Below the pieces are notes generated by a model. It was not told the origin of the DNA. It saw nothing but the letters and a program-made list of their open reading frames with translations, and ran no database searches. The position numbers and the translations under genes were made by a program. 64,000 nucleotides of DNA from Paragorgia papillata. Its lineage: Eukaryota; Cnidaria; Anthozoa; Scleralcyonacea; Coralliidae. The DNA lies in NCBI GenBank assembly GCA_035771165.1, contig JAWNZC010000174.1, positions 979,001 to 1,043,000 of the forward strand, read 5' to 3'. Each line of letters starts with the position of its first letter. Positions within the stretch are counted from its first letter, which is position 1. Shown one piece after another: positions 32,301 to 43,415 of this stretch.

Positions 32301-35300
32301 GAGCCTTTCGCCAACTAAAGCTTGTTTTTTCTCAAGAATTTTGGAAGTTTCCTAATATTTCGAGCTTTATTCTTTAGAGTAACTGTAGAATGAGTGGTGG
32401 ACAATTATTAAAGAGTAAAATTTGGTATTTGTCTGTTTTTATGGTCCAAAACGCTTGACCTCGCTGTATAAAAACACTATTCAGGTGCATATCAGGCCTA
32501 CATACATGCTGTAAATATTATTACAGAATGTACTGAACTTTCTTAAAGATCTGTTATATATGTATACAGGCCTGATATGTATATATATTTTTTATATAAT
32601 AAATAACATTGTGTTCGATGACAGCAGTATGATTATTAAAATTGATGTGTGGATTATTTGTAGTTTATTGTTGATCATTGTTATTGTGAATAATATATTG
32701 TAGTTGTAGTATTTTTATTTTTTGTTAATTTGTTACAATTTGTTGTTGTACAATTTGTTGTTGTTGTTCAGTGTTTTCAGTTACAAATATTTATTATCCC
32801 TTTTGCCCCAGTTGTCCATTTCAACTGAGTCAGTGATGTAGGAAGCAAGCTGATGGGGTGGGGGAAGTGTACACTTTCAAAAGTATCTTGTTTCACGGCA
32901 GAGCTTCAAAACGACCCTCGAGGCTCATGTCGTCTGATAAAGGGCTTTTTTGTTGCAAAAGGGGTCCGACTTTAACCAGAGTGTGTGTGTGGGTGGGGGG
33001 GGGGGGGGGGTGGCATGTGCCCTTGTGTCCACCCCTTTGTTTGTACACCCACGAAGTGAATACATGCAGTAGTTAGGCATTGGCTGTACAGTACATTGCA
33101 CTTCGTATTTGTTTACAGGAAGTGAAGAGATACAGTACAGATGTCAGTGTTGGAATAACTTACTTTGGCAGTGTTCAGACTGAGTTGCCCATGCCCAGTG
33201 CCCGGGCACAAGCACCAATCTGAACAGGATTTTTATGATAAATTGATGGATTCTCTTTTGCCAAATAACATTCAAATATGTAGTTTGAAGTTTTGCATGT
33301 TGTCAGTTGTATAATTACATAACAATGCATAATTGTGGACATAACTAATAAAATTTTAACACAGAGGTATTATCTCACATAGTATTATACAATTCAAATG
33401 CTGTGTCTCAAAGCCTAAATAAATGCCTGGATATTATTCATCCCTTTGCCTTTGAATGCTACTGCATGTACATACTGATAAACAGTGAAATCTGTCTAAG
33501 ACAGACACCCTTGGGCTGAACTTTGTCTGCCTTATAGTTCATTTATTGGACTTTGTCTGTCTTTTAGTTCGATTACCCATTCACATCATTGTCTACCTTA
33601 ATTAACTTTTCTGATGCCCTCGCTAAAGTTGATATTTTCTTGGCAGGGGAGGGGGGGGGGGGGGTGGGGTGGTTCATTGCAAAAATGTTGGACCAATGTT
33701 AAAATGTTAACAATGCCCCTGATTGAATACTTGTATCAGTGTCAGTACAGTAGTGCTTTAGAAGCAACCAAGATCAATATTGAGCAACATTTTAATTCTA
33801 TTCAAGTTCCTTATTTGCATATATATTTAGGATATTTGAACATATATTTAAAATAGAATATTTGAACATTTGCCCAGTTTATATACCAAGTTTATCAATA
33901 GATTCTGGAGGCAATTAAATAAATTATCTCGATTTCGGATTTTGAATTCACCTTAATACAAAGAAAAATACAAGATAGTTATTGAATAACAAATTTTAGG
34001 CTAACTTTATTCACAATTTTATAAAATTTGAGATACAAGTAAGGATGAAGGAAGAGGGATTAAATCATAAACCACTAAACGACAAATAATGTTGATTTCT
34101 CATATCTCACCTCACGCTTTTCTCCAGTTGTAACGAATCACACGTTGCACCGCAAAACCAAATCCTTCTTTGTTGTAAATATCTAATTCATTTCTGATTT
34201 GTTACATTATTTGTAATATAAAATGCGTCGAATCCGAAGGAACTTGAGTAGTCCTTGAAAACTATCTTGAATGCCCATCCGCCATTGTCAAGAATATACG
34301 CCAAATAAAGCACATCATATTAATTGTCTATGATCGTCACGAATTGTTCTCTCATTTTCCTGACCATCAGATTTATCAATTCTGGATCAACTGTGACGAG
34401 TTTTCAAAAGGTTTCGCGCATCTAGTCCACCGGGCAGAGTTCATTCCTCGTCTGCGGTCAGATGCAAATGAATCAATCATTTATCAATTTTAGCGTTAGG
34501 ACCATGATGCTTTGCGGCACTTGTCCAACCTCCTCTGCACTTATTGCAAAGCATTCTATATCTTCTTCTGCATTATGGTTATCGTAAAGAGAATAAAGAA
34601 GTCTAAATTAATTGAAATATAGTTTACATCTAAATTGATTTAAAATGGCAGACACGTAAATAAGAGCAAGAATCAAATAAATTCATGTAATCGCACTATT
34701 TCTTCACGAAAATCGTCATGCTAACCTTTGATACTTAGGTCTTGAAGGGAGTGCTGAATTTCTCCGAAATCGTCGGGTTTTCATGCCATTTACCAGAGAA
34801 CCGCAAAGCGTGCCAGAGAACCGCACATTATCCGGCAGAGGCTTCTCGCCGCTTTTTCGACCTTCCCGACGTTCTCCGCGCGCTTTACGATTGCCTGCGC
34901 GCCTGCGAATAGAAGCCTCTGCGGAGGAGAGAGGTGCCGACAACATTATAGTATAAACGGTGCTTCAGATCCGATTATTCTCAAACTCATTAATAATTTA
35001 TGAGAAAAATTTAAAATAAATAAATATTATTTAATCAGCATTTAGAAATCGGAAGAAGATTATGGTCAAATTTAGCAAATATTTTGGTCGATTTTGTCTT
35101 CGCTTTAGAAGCTATATTCAACACTCGTCAGTGTTTGTCCTCCGATGTATAAATACAGTCAAGCTGGTTAAAACAACTCGGATTTGCCTCGTATGCTCAA
35201 CCTGCTTGACTGTATTTAGAAACTGGAGGAAGAACGCTGACGAGTATTGGATACATTAGATCGGATTATGTGAACGCGTCTTTACACGGACATGGTGCAT

Positions 35301-35583
35301 TTGTTTCTCCTTACAAGGTGATGCTAGTGACTCACTTGGTTGGCACAATGGAATGAAGTTTAGCACTAAAGAAAAAGATAATGACAATGACAGTGCTCGA
35401 AACTGTGCTGTGCATTTCAAAGGTGCCTGGTGGTACAACAGCTGTCTTTACTCCAACTTAAATGGTTTGTATCTTCGTGGTACTAACACAAAATATGCTC
35501 AAGGCGTTGTCTGGTATCGCTGGAAAGGACACAACTATTCTTTAAAGAACTCTGAAATGAAAATCAGGCCACGCAACTTTTAG
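23373..35583 (+). CDS. Secreted PAN/apple-fibrinogen domain protein (FReD lectin-like), five exons
   Basis: Exons: 23373-23514, 23906-24123, 24477-24531, 26803-27186, 35318-35583; all junctions are GT-AG and phases match (1,0,1,1), giving 354 residues. Exon 1 encodes a signal peptide (basic start, then [17 protein letters not shown]). Exons 1-2 form a Cys-rich PAN/apple module ([20 protein letters not shown]). Exon 3 is a short basic linker. Exons 4-5 make the fibrinogen C-terminal domain: [28 protein letters not shown], then [17 protein letters not shown] (calcium site) and [14 protein letters not shown] (ligand pocket Cys pair). Such proteins (ficolin- or techylectin-like) act outside the cell in recognition of sugars or acetyl groups, often in innate immunity; the ligand here is unknown. 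Intron 4 is 8.1 kb and full of repeats. A candidate AATAAA lies at 35875. Confidence 0.88.
23575..23762 (+). repeat. ACTCC/ACTCT minisatellite in intron 1
   Basis: Degenerate pentamer array (CCACT, CTACT, CGACT). It keeps several frames open and explains the Ser/Thr/Leu-rich frames that overlap exon 1. Confidence 0.9.
24130..24400 (+). repeat. Degenerate TTTGTGCTTTTGCTTG repeat in intron 2
   Basis: T/G-rich sixmer to twelvemer repeat, intron 2. Frames across it encode only Cys, Leu, Phe and Val and are not genes. Confidence 0.85.
24659..24730. repeat. Near-perfect palindrome, ~30-bp arms, intron 3
   Basis: TATCTACTGATCTACGTTTA and its reverse complement surround a short AT-rich loop. It is preceded by two copies of AGGTAAAATAGTTATTTATA. 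Confidence 0.85.
24811..25937. mobile_element. Non-autonomous hAT-like element in intron 3
   Basis: Left CAGGGGCGGATTCAG and right CTGGATCCGCCCC are inverted ends typical of hAT-type MITEs; the adjacent AAAATCTGACTGTT word also recurs near both ends (24830, 25883). No transposase inside and no clear 8-bp duplication. Confidence 0.5.
25992..26456 (-). pseudogene. Penelope-like retroelement GIY-YIG endonuclease region
   Basis: On the minus strand the 154-codon frame reads [48 protein letters not shown] and [12 protein letters not shown]. This is the C-terminal GIY-YIG endonuclease (with the CCHH-like Cys pair) of Penelope elements: Tyr in the IYSIP/EYIGQT motif and the Arg/Glu helix are visible. 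The reverse transcriptase is missing apart from the residues just before the endonuclease, so this is a 5'-truncated copy in antisense orientation in intron 3. Confidence 0.85.
27415..27725. repeat. MITE-like sequence at the start of intron 4
   Basis: AGCGCCTTCACACGATCTGA with a GGATCCGA/TCGGATC inverted word resembles the sequence at 34960-35285 (GATCCGATTATT, GATCGGATTATGTGAACGCG). Boundaries uncertain. Confidence 0.45.
27724..28650. mobile_element. MITE-like element rich in GTGCCGTGCC words, intron 4
   Basis: Left (CTCGGTACGGGTGCCG) and right (AGAGGTACCCGTGCTG) ends are inverted. Internal inverted pairs of CGGCACCCGTGCC and GTGCCGTGCC lie at 28075-28200. A tandem CACTCCTTCGCTCTCCGGT pair lies at 27933-27970. 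No gene. Confidence 0.6.
28660..28740. repeat. CTCTCCTCCGCAGAGGC repeat, inverted copy at 34785-34945
   Basis: CCTCCGCAGAGGCT...GCCTCTGCC flanks a purine-rich centre. The longer relative at 34785-34945 also starts and ends with CAGAGGCTTCT/GAAGCCTCTGCGG. Both are in intron 4 and look like one MITE family. Confidence 0.6.
29860..30190. mobile_element. Fold-back element with GTGTTTGGATCAGAGTATCC repeats, intron 4
   Basis: AAGAAATACCAAATGGTTTT (29991) is inverted at 30165. The CCGTGTTTGGA...TCCAAACAC hairpin occurs three times, and CGCCTACGGCTCG lies in the centre. Confidence 0.8.
30960..31312. repeat. Two adjacent fold-back repeats, intron 4
   Basis: 30960-31068: TTTTTGTGGAAACACCA mirrored by TGGTGTTTCCACAAAAA. 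31093-31312: TTGTACAAAGATGAGATAGC mirrored by GCTATCCAGGCTTTGTACAA. Both are probably MITEs. Confidence 0.75.
31313..34700. other. Middle of intron 4
   Basis: No gene seen. Homopolymer G tracts at about 32997-33010 and 33645-33664, TG- and TTG-rich stretches at 32700-32770. Segments near 32040-32110 (GTCGCGCGAAGCGAAGACCC) have repeat-like composition. Confidence 0.4.
34963..35290. mobile_element. MITE-like element next to exon 5
   Basis: GATCCGATTATT near the left and GATCGGATTATG near the right are inverted. An inner stem pairs AATACAGTCAAG (35152) with CTTGACTGTATTT (35208) and ACTCGTCAGTG (35123) with CGCTGACGAGT (35233). It ends about 30 bp before the exon 5 acceptor. Confidence 0.6.
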
Positions 35584-36079
35584 AATATCTTTCTTCACAC
35601 AAAACAGCGTTATTGTTAGAGGAAAGCTCATTTAATAACCATAATTACTTTTGCTATATATCAGGTGTCAAAGTCCATAGTTCTAGGGTTCTGATTTTCT
35701 GATTGGGTGAGCTTCTTTTCCGCGTGACATTCCAAAAATTTGAGCATGATGTTTTCCGCGTAACTCGTGGCAGCGGGAAACCTAACATTTCAAAAGTTGA
35801 TTGGCACTAATCCTGCATTAAGCGTTAATCTGTTGTTTTCCGTATTTTCAGACGGACTGTTTCGCTTCACAGAAAATAAAACCTTATTAATTCCTACCAA
35901 GGTGTGGAAAAGGAAACCTCCGTCTTATTTGTATGATCAACTCTGTCTTATTTGAAATATCACTAAAATGACAGAGTAACATATTTTGCATTTTTTTTTA
36001 TTCTTAGCTTTGCTTGGTTGTCTGATTAATTAAACATCTTGACGTCACAAATTAACATCTTAGCGTATATAATGAACCA

Positions 36080-36385
36080 TTGGAGAATATTATATATCTT
36101 TGCTATTATCAAACATAATAGCGCTCCGTCGTGGTGACGTCACTACTTAAATTTGCCGCTATTACCCACAATTCTTGCAGTCCGAGCAATAGATAATGGT
36201 TCATTTTCAATCATTTGGAAGTCAATTTTGGTTTGTTTGTCCGCATTATGGGCTATAAATAGCAGCTCGACGGTACGCTATTACTTGAAAATCTACATGT
36301 TTGGTGTTGTGAGAGAAACACACCCACGCGCTTCGGTCGAATTAATTTGGTTTAATAATAGCAAAGATATAGAACCTTCCATGCA
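36080..36385. mobile_element. MITE with ATATCTTTGCTATTAT inverted ends
   Basis: TATATCTTTGCTATTATCAA at 36093 is mirrored by AATAATAGCAAAGATATAGA at 36354. No gene inside. The 35584-36079 stretch before it is AT-rich without a supported gene. Confidence 0.7.
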
Positions 36386-37109
36386 ACCTCGTCTTCAGCG
36401 CCATTTGTGGGGGCTGGGCCAAGATGGCGGGCAAAAGCAAAATGGCGGCCACAAATGGCCGTGGCACAGACTGAACCATCACCACATATGATTGGTCGAG
36501 ATAACATTGGATGTTTTAGGTATTCTGATTGGTGGAAGCAAGACAGGCGCTCAGGCTAACTAGCGGGCATTAGTTAAAAGGGCTCAAATTACAAAGAAGT
36601 GATGGCTGCAAATTTAAAAACAACTTCAAAATCAATGAAAATGAGAGAAACATCAGAAAAAAAACGTCGGAAGAATATGTAATGATGAGTTGTGTCGTCT
36701 CTGTGCCATGCCATAGAACGAAGTCCATATATGAGGCAACGAAATTATTTTCTTAATCTGGAGGAACAAATTGGAAAGACTTGGTGAACAAAGTCAAAGA
36801 GTATTTTAGTATTGAGGTGGCAGAAGAAGATAATTTCGCTGTAGTTAGAATTATCCAAAGCATATCGAACGCAGTATAAGAATACATTTAACGTGAGCGA
36901 CATCTTGAATCTTGCAAGTCAATCGAAAGCCTGACTTGGCGCTATAAACTTTGTGAAAATTGGGTACGAGTAAAAAATGAGGCATTATATGGCGCACTTT
37001 TGGCAGCTGTGCCAGGCCCATTTTGTTTTTGGCCTCCATCTTTGCCCAGCCCCAACAAATGGCCCTGGGATGCGGTTGATAACCTTCTCAGTCGATAAAT
37101 CGTTATGCA

Positions 37110-37265
37110 CGTGTGAGATCTAGATGTCTAATTTGCATATCCAAACAACCAGAAATATCTCAACAATGAAGCCAGGAAAAGAAAAACTGCAAAAGATGTT
37201 ACTTTGTCATTTTAAGTGTTCTTTTAAATAAGACAGACTTAATTTTCACCTTATAAGCACTTTTA
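37110..37265 (+). repeat. Dispersed repeat, copy 2 (AAGTGTTCTTTTAAATAAGAC family)
   Basis: Matches 18410-18545 through AAATATCTCAA, ATGTTACT and TTTTAAGTGTTCTTTTAAAT. The GCACGCGTG end motif is absent here. Confidence 0.7.
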
Positions 37266-37504
37266 ATAGAGGTTTCACTGTATTCTAAAAGTAGTGAGGC
37301 TGAATTTTCATCTCTGCATGGAAGACTGGAGGTACACAAACTTCAGGTCTACATGTTTTGTATTGGTTTGCCTGGTCAATGATCAGAAGATAACACTTCA
37401 GGTATATATATATATATATATAGCTCACTGGGTTAGGCACGTTTGGAGTTAAGATTAGGGTCGGGCTTGGTACAGTGTTAGGATTAGCACAACCACGAAC
37501 CACC

Positions 37505-37730
37505 ATACATATCTTATAAATAGCGCTTATAATAATAATTGTTGTAGTAAGTCTTGAGTTTGTAATGTTTGTATTTTAAACTTTGAACTATCTTATAAAT
37601 AGCGCTTATAATTGTTGTTGTAGTACGTCTTGGGCTTATAATGTTTAGATTTCAAACTTTGAACTATGTTATAAATAGCGCTTATAATTGTTGCAGTAAG
37701 TCTTGGGATTATACCTATGTTTACGTTTAA
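37505..37730 (+). repeat. Three-copy tandem repeat, ~78-bp unit
   Basis: ATAAATAGCGCTTATAAT, GTTGTAGTA(A/C)GTCTTG and AAACTTTGAACTAT recur with starts near 37511, 37590 and 37666. A TA-dinucleotide run lies before it at 37400-37422. Confidence 0.85.
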
Positions 37731-38139
37731 AGATGTAGAAAAGCGTTTAGTTGAGTAGTTCTTGTGTGAACAATAAAACAAATGAGCTGAAGTTGTAGAT
37801 TTAATTATATAACTCTTGCATTGCCTAGTTCGTTCGTGCGGAATCAATAGCATTCGACGTTATTGACGCAATAATTTTGACGCGACATTTTTATCGCTGT
37901 ATTTTTGACCCGATATTTTTTACGCTAAACAGGGCACCGCTTTTTAGTTCTGGCACATTAACGCTAGCGGTTTTCCCTTTCTCGCGCATCGCAAGTCCAC
38001 CACTTTTTTCGAAACAGTTTTGTTGTTGTATGCGTGACATATGTTGCGTGGTTTTCCAATAGACTGAGGCGGTAACATATATACTTTTTTACTAGTCGTG
38101 AGCGGGCGGAATCCAAGGCTTTCCTGCAATTTGATTGGC

Positions 38140-40860
38140 TACGTGAGCGGGCGGTATTTCACGATATCTTGGACCGCGGTCCAAAAGTTATTTTTTTCCA
38201 TTCTGTCATTAAAATTGATCGATTTTTATAACTATTTTGTTTGCCACAGAAAAAATATATTGAACAGAAACTACGGGGATGCATATGATTTTGATTATCC
38301 AAATGGTTTAGACAACTTCATGTGTAAACAGCGAATTTTAAAAGAAACGCTGGGAAAACTGTGACAAAGCAAAATTTACGAGCGATATTTATAAACAAAA
38401 CAGTTTAAAACGGTAGGGAAAACATACATAAACTTGTGAACACAGTATTTTGAATCACTAAATGAAACTATATAGAAGTATATATATACTATAAAGTCAT
38501 ACCACGAGAAAATAGAAAAGCTGAAACATTTTGACGCTAAACGTCTAAACTGTCTTTCTTCTGTTATCCAACCGCTATAAAACTCAACAAAACCGCTACA
38601 ATTCTTTATCTTTTAGTCAAATATTTTCCACATGCCAACCTCATCGTGTCATGTCCTTGAAACTGGAAATTAAAAATGGCTTACTACAAGCATTTTCGTC
38701 TTCAAACTCGAAGAACACTTTCAATTTTCATACAGTCAGCCAAATATTGAAAGCGACTTTCCAAGCGAACAGCCAAAAACGAGCAAGCGACGAAGAAGAA
38801 CGACGAAGAATCATTATCAACTAAACTTTAAAAACACTGACTGCATTTTGACTTCCCTTCGTAACTAGATCTTCAAGTTTTGAATGTTTTTTTATCACAA
38901 AAAGAGGTTCCAAGCTTCCTTGTCAAACTACATGTCGGCAGTTGTTTACGACTGTCGATTGTCGAACGATAAACTTTGGACTTTTGAGTATCACGTGATT
39001 GTCATTTTGATTACGCAACTTAATTCAATTATGTTAATTTATCTAATTATGTAACAAAAAAATAAATACGTTATTTACCGTTTTGGTCGGTCCGTATAGA
39101 AAAATATTTGCCCGAGGTCTCAAAAATGTCCCTCGGCCTGCGGCCTCGGGCCTTTTTTAAGACCTCGGGCAAATATTTTTCTATACGGACCTCCCAGCCG
39201 GTAAATAACATATATTTATTATACGGCAGCAGCGCTGAGAGGTCCGAATATGGAAATCCTGTAATTTGATTGGTTCATATAAGCGGTCGGATATTAGTCC
39301 CTTATCCGCCCGCTCAGAGCGGAATCTGCCGTTTGGGACCGTAAGTTTTATAAACAAAATGGCAGTCATGTCAGGAGTATATGCAACAAGCTGGATTATA
39401 ATTTCAGAACTACTCATTGTTGAAATACATCGTGCAGGTATGTTGTTAGAAATTTTATAAGCTTTCATTTGATGAGTATAATTCGAGTTTCCACGTTTTG
39501 TGAAAGTTTTTAAAATGTCCAAAACGTTCGTAACATTGTTCGTAATAATATAACATTTACTTCTCACAAGTATTAGAATTTCAGATGATTTTTTATTCAA
39601 CTATTTAACGTACGATCTTGAGCAATATGTCAAACAAAAAAAATATACTATTTGGGGTAGAAAGTTCAGGATTCTAGCTCAGCGGAAAGTACTTTAAAAA
39701 TGGGAAAGTGTCTGCCATTTTCGTTTCAGTTCGCAAGAAAGATGGGTCGAGTTTTCACAGAAGGATCATTTATGGCCATAAAAAAAACTACTTATTGACC
39801 TCGCTTGTTCGATCTGTACTAGTGAAATATCGGACCTCTGTTTTCTCAACTCGCTGCGCTCGTCTCGCTGCGCTCGTCTCGCTCCGTACTAAAAAAACAT
39901 CTGACCGATATTTCACTAGTACTGACTCACGCTCGGCCAATAAGTAGTTATTATTTTTTTGCGGTCCAGTATCCATCTGATTCGCGCGCTCTGATTGGCT
40001 TAGCGAGCGGTCCGTATCACACGATACGGACCCCGATACGGACCACTGCGGATTTCAAAACAAAAACAAAAAAGTTTTACACTCTGTCATCTAAAATTGA
40101 TCGATTTTTATAACTATTTCGCTTGCCACAGAACAAATATATTTAGCAGAGAGCTACGGGGATGCAAATGAATTTTATTATGCAACCATTTGCATAATTT
40201 GCAACCATTTTGACAACTGCATGTGAAAACAGCGAATTTTAAAAGAAACGCTGGGAAAACTATGACAAAGCAAAATTTACGAGCGACATTTATAAAATTT
40301 TAAAGTATTATTGCTCAACGACGTATGAAAACAGTTTAAAACGGTAGGCAAAACATACATAAACTTGTGAACACAGTATTTTGAATCACTAAATGAAACT
40401 ATATAGAAGTATATATAAAAAGAAACATACCACGAGAAGACAGAAAAGCTGAAACCTTTTACTAAACCGTCATTCTTCTGTTGTCCAACTATACTCAACA
40501 AAACCGCTACAAGTCTTTTTTATCACAAAAGAGGTTCCAAGCTTCCCTGTCAGACTGCATGTCGGCGGTTGTTTACTGTCGAACGATAAACTTTGGACTT
40601 TTGAATATCACGTGAACGTCATCTCGATTACGCAATTCAATTATGTTAATTTATCTAATTATGTAAATTATAAATCGTACCATTAATAAAAAAAATAAAT
40701 ATGTTATTTACCGTTTTGGTCGGTCCGTATAGAGAAATATTTCCCTCGGTCTCAAAAACGACCCTGGGCCTGCGGCCTCGGGCAGTTTTTGAGACCTCGG
40801 GAAATATTTCTCTATACGGACCTCCCAGCCGGTAAATAACATATATATATATTGAGTTCT
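38140..40860 (+). repeat. Two copies of a ~0.9-1.1-kb repeat ending in a fold-back
   Basis: Copy 1 (38140-39214) and copy 2 (40000-40850) share AATTGATCGATTTTTATAAC, GAAACGCTGGGAAAACT, AAGAGGTTCCAAGCTTCC and the final fold-back. The fold-back (39068-39214; 40698-40843) has arms GTTATTTACCG, GGTCCGTATAGAAAAATATT around a GGCCTGCGGCCTCGGGC centre. No coding capacity. A non-autonomous transposon family with a palindromic end is likely. Confidence 0.8.
39781..39960. mobile_element. Fold-back MITE between the two repeat copies
   Basis: AAAAAAACTACTTATTGACC mirrors GGCCAATAAGTAGTTATTAT and GTACTAGTGAAATATCGG mirrors CCGATATTTCACTAGTAC. The centre is a CTCGCTGCGCTCGT direct repeat. Confidence 0.85.
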
Positions 40861-41129
40861 TGGATAGCGATATGTCACGTGGTTTTGAAATATAACAAGA
40901 CACCTGTTCAGGCGTTCACACGCCTGGTCGGGCTACTGCAAAATCACAGTGCTATATATAGTACGTGAAGTGTTATCGAAGCTGCAATCACTACATATAC
41001 GCATGTTGTGGCATGCAGTACTAAGATCTAAAGTCTAAACACATTGGTCACAGACAAAGTCAAAACACAATCCAATTCTCCGATAGAAAACACAATTTGC
41101 AATATACAAACACGATTGCCTGTATTTAT

Positions 41130-41545
41130 CGTATTTCCACACATGCACACAGCGTTCATATGTCGAGTCTCTTCGGGTATTAGCTAAGCTATTAACGGCG
41201 TGTGCGATTGTAAGCATATACAATATCAAAACTATGTCTGTGAACAAAAAAAAACACATCCGAGACGAGAAAGACTTGATCAGACATCGGGAAAGCAAAG
41301 AAAGAAAGCATTATTTCCACACATGTACAGCGTTCATATGTCAAGTCTCTCCGGGTATTAAATATCAACACAGCTTCATGTTTACGGCGTGTGCGATTGT
41401 AAGCGTATATAATATCAAGATATATACTTGTCAGCAACATTAATGACTAATAACTATGTCTGCGAACACACAAAACACATCCGAGACGAGTAAGACTTGA
41501 CCAGACATCAGGAAAGCAAAGAAAGAAAGCATTTGGCATGCACGC
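41130..41545 (+). repeat. Tandem duplication, two ~200-bp units
   Basis: Both units contain CACACATG(C)ACAGCGTTCATATGTC, TCTCTTCGGG/TCTCTCCGGG TATTA, CGGCGTGTGCGATTGTAAGC and the AAACACATCCGAGACGAG block ending GGAAAGCAAAGAAAGAAAGC. Frames across them are repeats of themselves and not genes. Confidence 0.85.
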
Positions 41546-42044
41546 ATCAGTTTCGAAAAGCCTGATGGGATGACGTAATGATTGCCATTTCGCGACATAG
41601 ACAAAGAAAAACAACAACAAAAACGGAGCCGAAACCTAGACTCGGATACCACAAGTAGCCCGAGTAACTGCGCAATAAATGAGGTTTTGCAATAAGCAAG
41701 GTAACCGCGCGCGGTGCAAGCTGGGGATCAGCGGCCATGGAAGACTGGTACTAGTTGAGCGTCGTCATTGCCGCGTTAACGGGCTAGCAGTCAGACGCAG
41801 TGTTGGAGTCAGAGGAAATTAGATATTTCCACCATCCCTCCCTTCAATCAAAGAGGTAAGTGTAATACTTCCACCAATTAATTGGTGTGATCGGTGCAAG
41901 CCATACCGAGTGGGGGTGGTCAGCTCAAGATCCTGCATGGATGGGTCTTAACCTGGATCCAAGTACCGCTATTCGCCCCAGGCCCCCACCGGGCTACGGC
42001 TTGCACCAACCTTCCAGACGGGTAAGTAAAAAGGTGAACGAGGA

Positions 42045-42355
42045 TGTTAAAATATAATATTGATGTGTTGGATAGCGGTATGTCGCGTGGTTTTGAAATA
42101 GAACTAGGCAATAACATGTAATATTGACCTGTTGGATATAGCGATATGTTGCGTGGTTTTGAAATAGAACGAGGAAATAACATATAATATTGAGTCGTTG
42201 GACAGCGATATGTTGCGTGGTTTTGAAATAGAACGACGAAATAACATATAATATTGAGTCCTTGGTGCTTTTGAAATACATCAGTGTAGACCGAGGAAAT
42301 AACATATAATATTGATGTGTTGGATAGCGATATGTTACGTGGTTTTGAAATAGAA
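42045..42355 (+). repeat. Tandem array, ~64-bp unit, about five copies
   Basis: Unit contains TAACATATAATATTGA, TTGGATAGCGATATGT and GCGTGGTTTTGAAATAGAAC. A single diverged copy lies at 40855-40900. No gene. Confidence 0.85.
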
Positions 42356-42789
42356 ATTGTTAACGACTGGACGAATTGGACAAATTGAACGAGCCGACAA
42401 ATATTTATGCGGTGCAAGACGGGAGTGTATGAAATGACGGATTTAAGGACTCGTTCGACCCGTATCTGTTCGACAGTATTAGACATGTATGGATGTCAAT
42501 ACTACGTAAATTATTCGTGGTTTCTGCTAGACACTGAACTTTAGATCGCCATCGTCGTCCTAGCTTGCTTAAGCCCATACCTTTATAGTGAAGTTTGCGA
42601 AATGTCAATTTAGTCTCTCACTAGTGGCGCCGCGGTCAGGAAATTGTTTAGGTAGGTCAATACGAAGACGGAAAATTTGGGACACAATACTGTACTTTTG
42701 GTTGTAAGAAACAAAAAGGGAAGGGAAAAACGAGAGGAAATTCCGCAGCAACATTTCATGCATGCAGTTGGTCTCTTATAGCACCCGGG

Positions 42790-43395
42790 TCAAAGTTAGA
42801 TAGAAAGATAGATAGATACTTTAATAGTTAACTCCCCAAAGGGCTTTTCAGAAACAATTTATAAACATTTACAAATTACAAGTAAACTCTATGCTAATTA
42901 AATATTAAATGTATTTCTAAAACTACTAGATACTACAAAATCTAAAATAAGTAAAAATTGAAGCATTAGGTGCTTTCCAAAGCGAGCAAATGTTCCTCAA
43001 GTGATACCTTAAATGTTTTGAGCGAGAGGCTCTCTTTCAGGTTCTTATCTAAATTGTTCCAGATGTTGACCGCTTTGTAGGCAAATGTACGCTGGCTGGC
43101 AGCAGATTTGAACAGTAGTATCTGTAGAGAGTCACGTTTGCGAGTAGAACGGTTATGAATTGCGGACCGTTTACGCAATTTGTCACAAAGACAGCCAGGA
43201 GCAAGATTATTTACACATTTATAGGTCATAACAGTGTCTCTGAGGTATAGTAGTTTTTCAACTGGCAGCCAGTTAAGCTGGCGTAGAAGCGGACTTACGT
43301 GATCGTATTTCCTAGAGTTCGTAACAATTTTACATGCAAAGTTCATCACTAGCTGAAGTTTCTTTATGTTAGAAGTGGACGTATTTGACCACACC
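42790..43395 (-). pseudogene. LINE (CR1/L2-like) 3' end with GATA tail
   Basis: The minus-strand frame 43409-42966 encodes the segment after the reverse transcriptase: TSTSNIKKLQLVMNFACKIV, SPLLRQLNWLPVEKLLYLRD, AIHNRSTRKRDSLQIL and AYKAVNIWNNL. A 3' untranslated stretch and a GATAGATAGATA tail (42800-42815) follow. The copy is cut at a palindrome near 43390, so it is 5'-truncated. Confidence 0.85.
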
Positions 43396-43415
43396 GTGTG
43401 TGTGGTCAAATACGG
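43379..43415. repeat. Hairpin at the LINE break point
   Basis: CGTATTTGACCACAC is followed almost at once by GTGTGGTCAAATACG. It marks the 5' break of the LINE fragment. Confidence 0.8.

Noticed and set aside
40655..42486. Several 80-190-codon minus-strand frames
   Set aside because: They lie in tandem arrays and fold-back repeats and repeat their own sequence; no domains.
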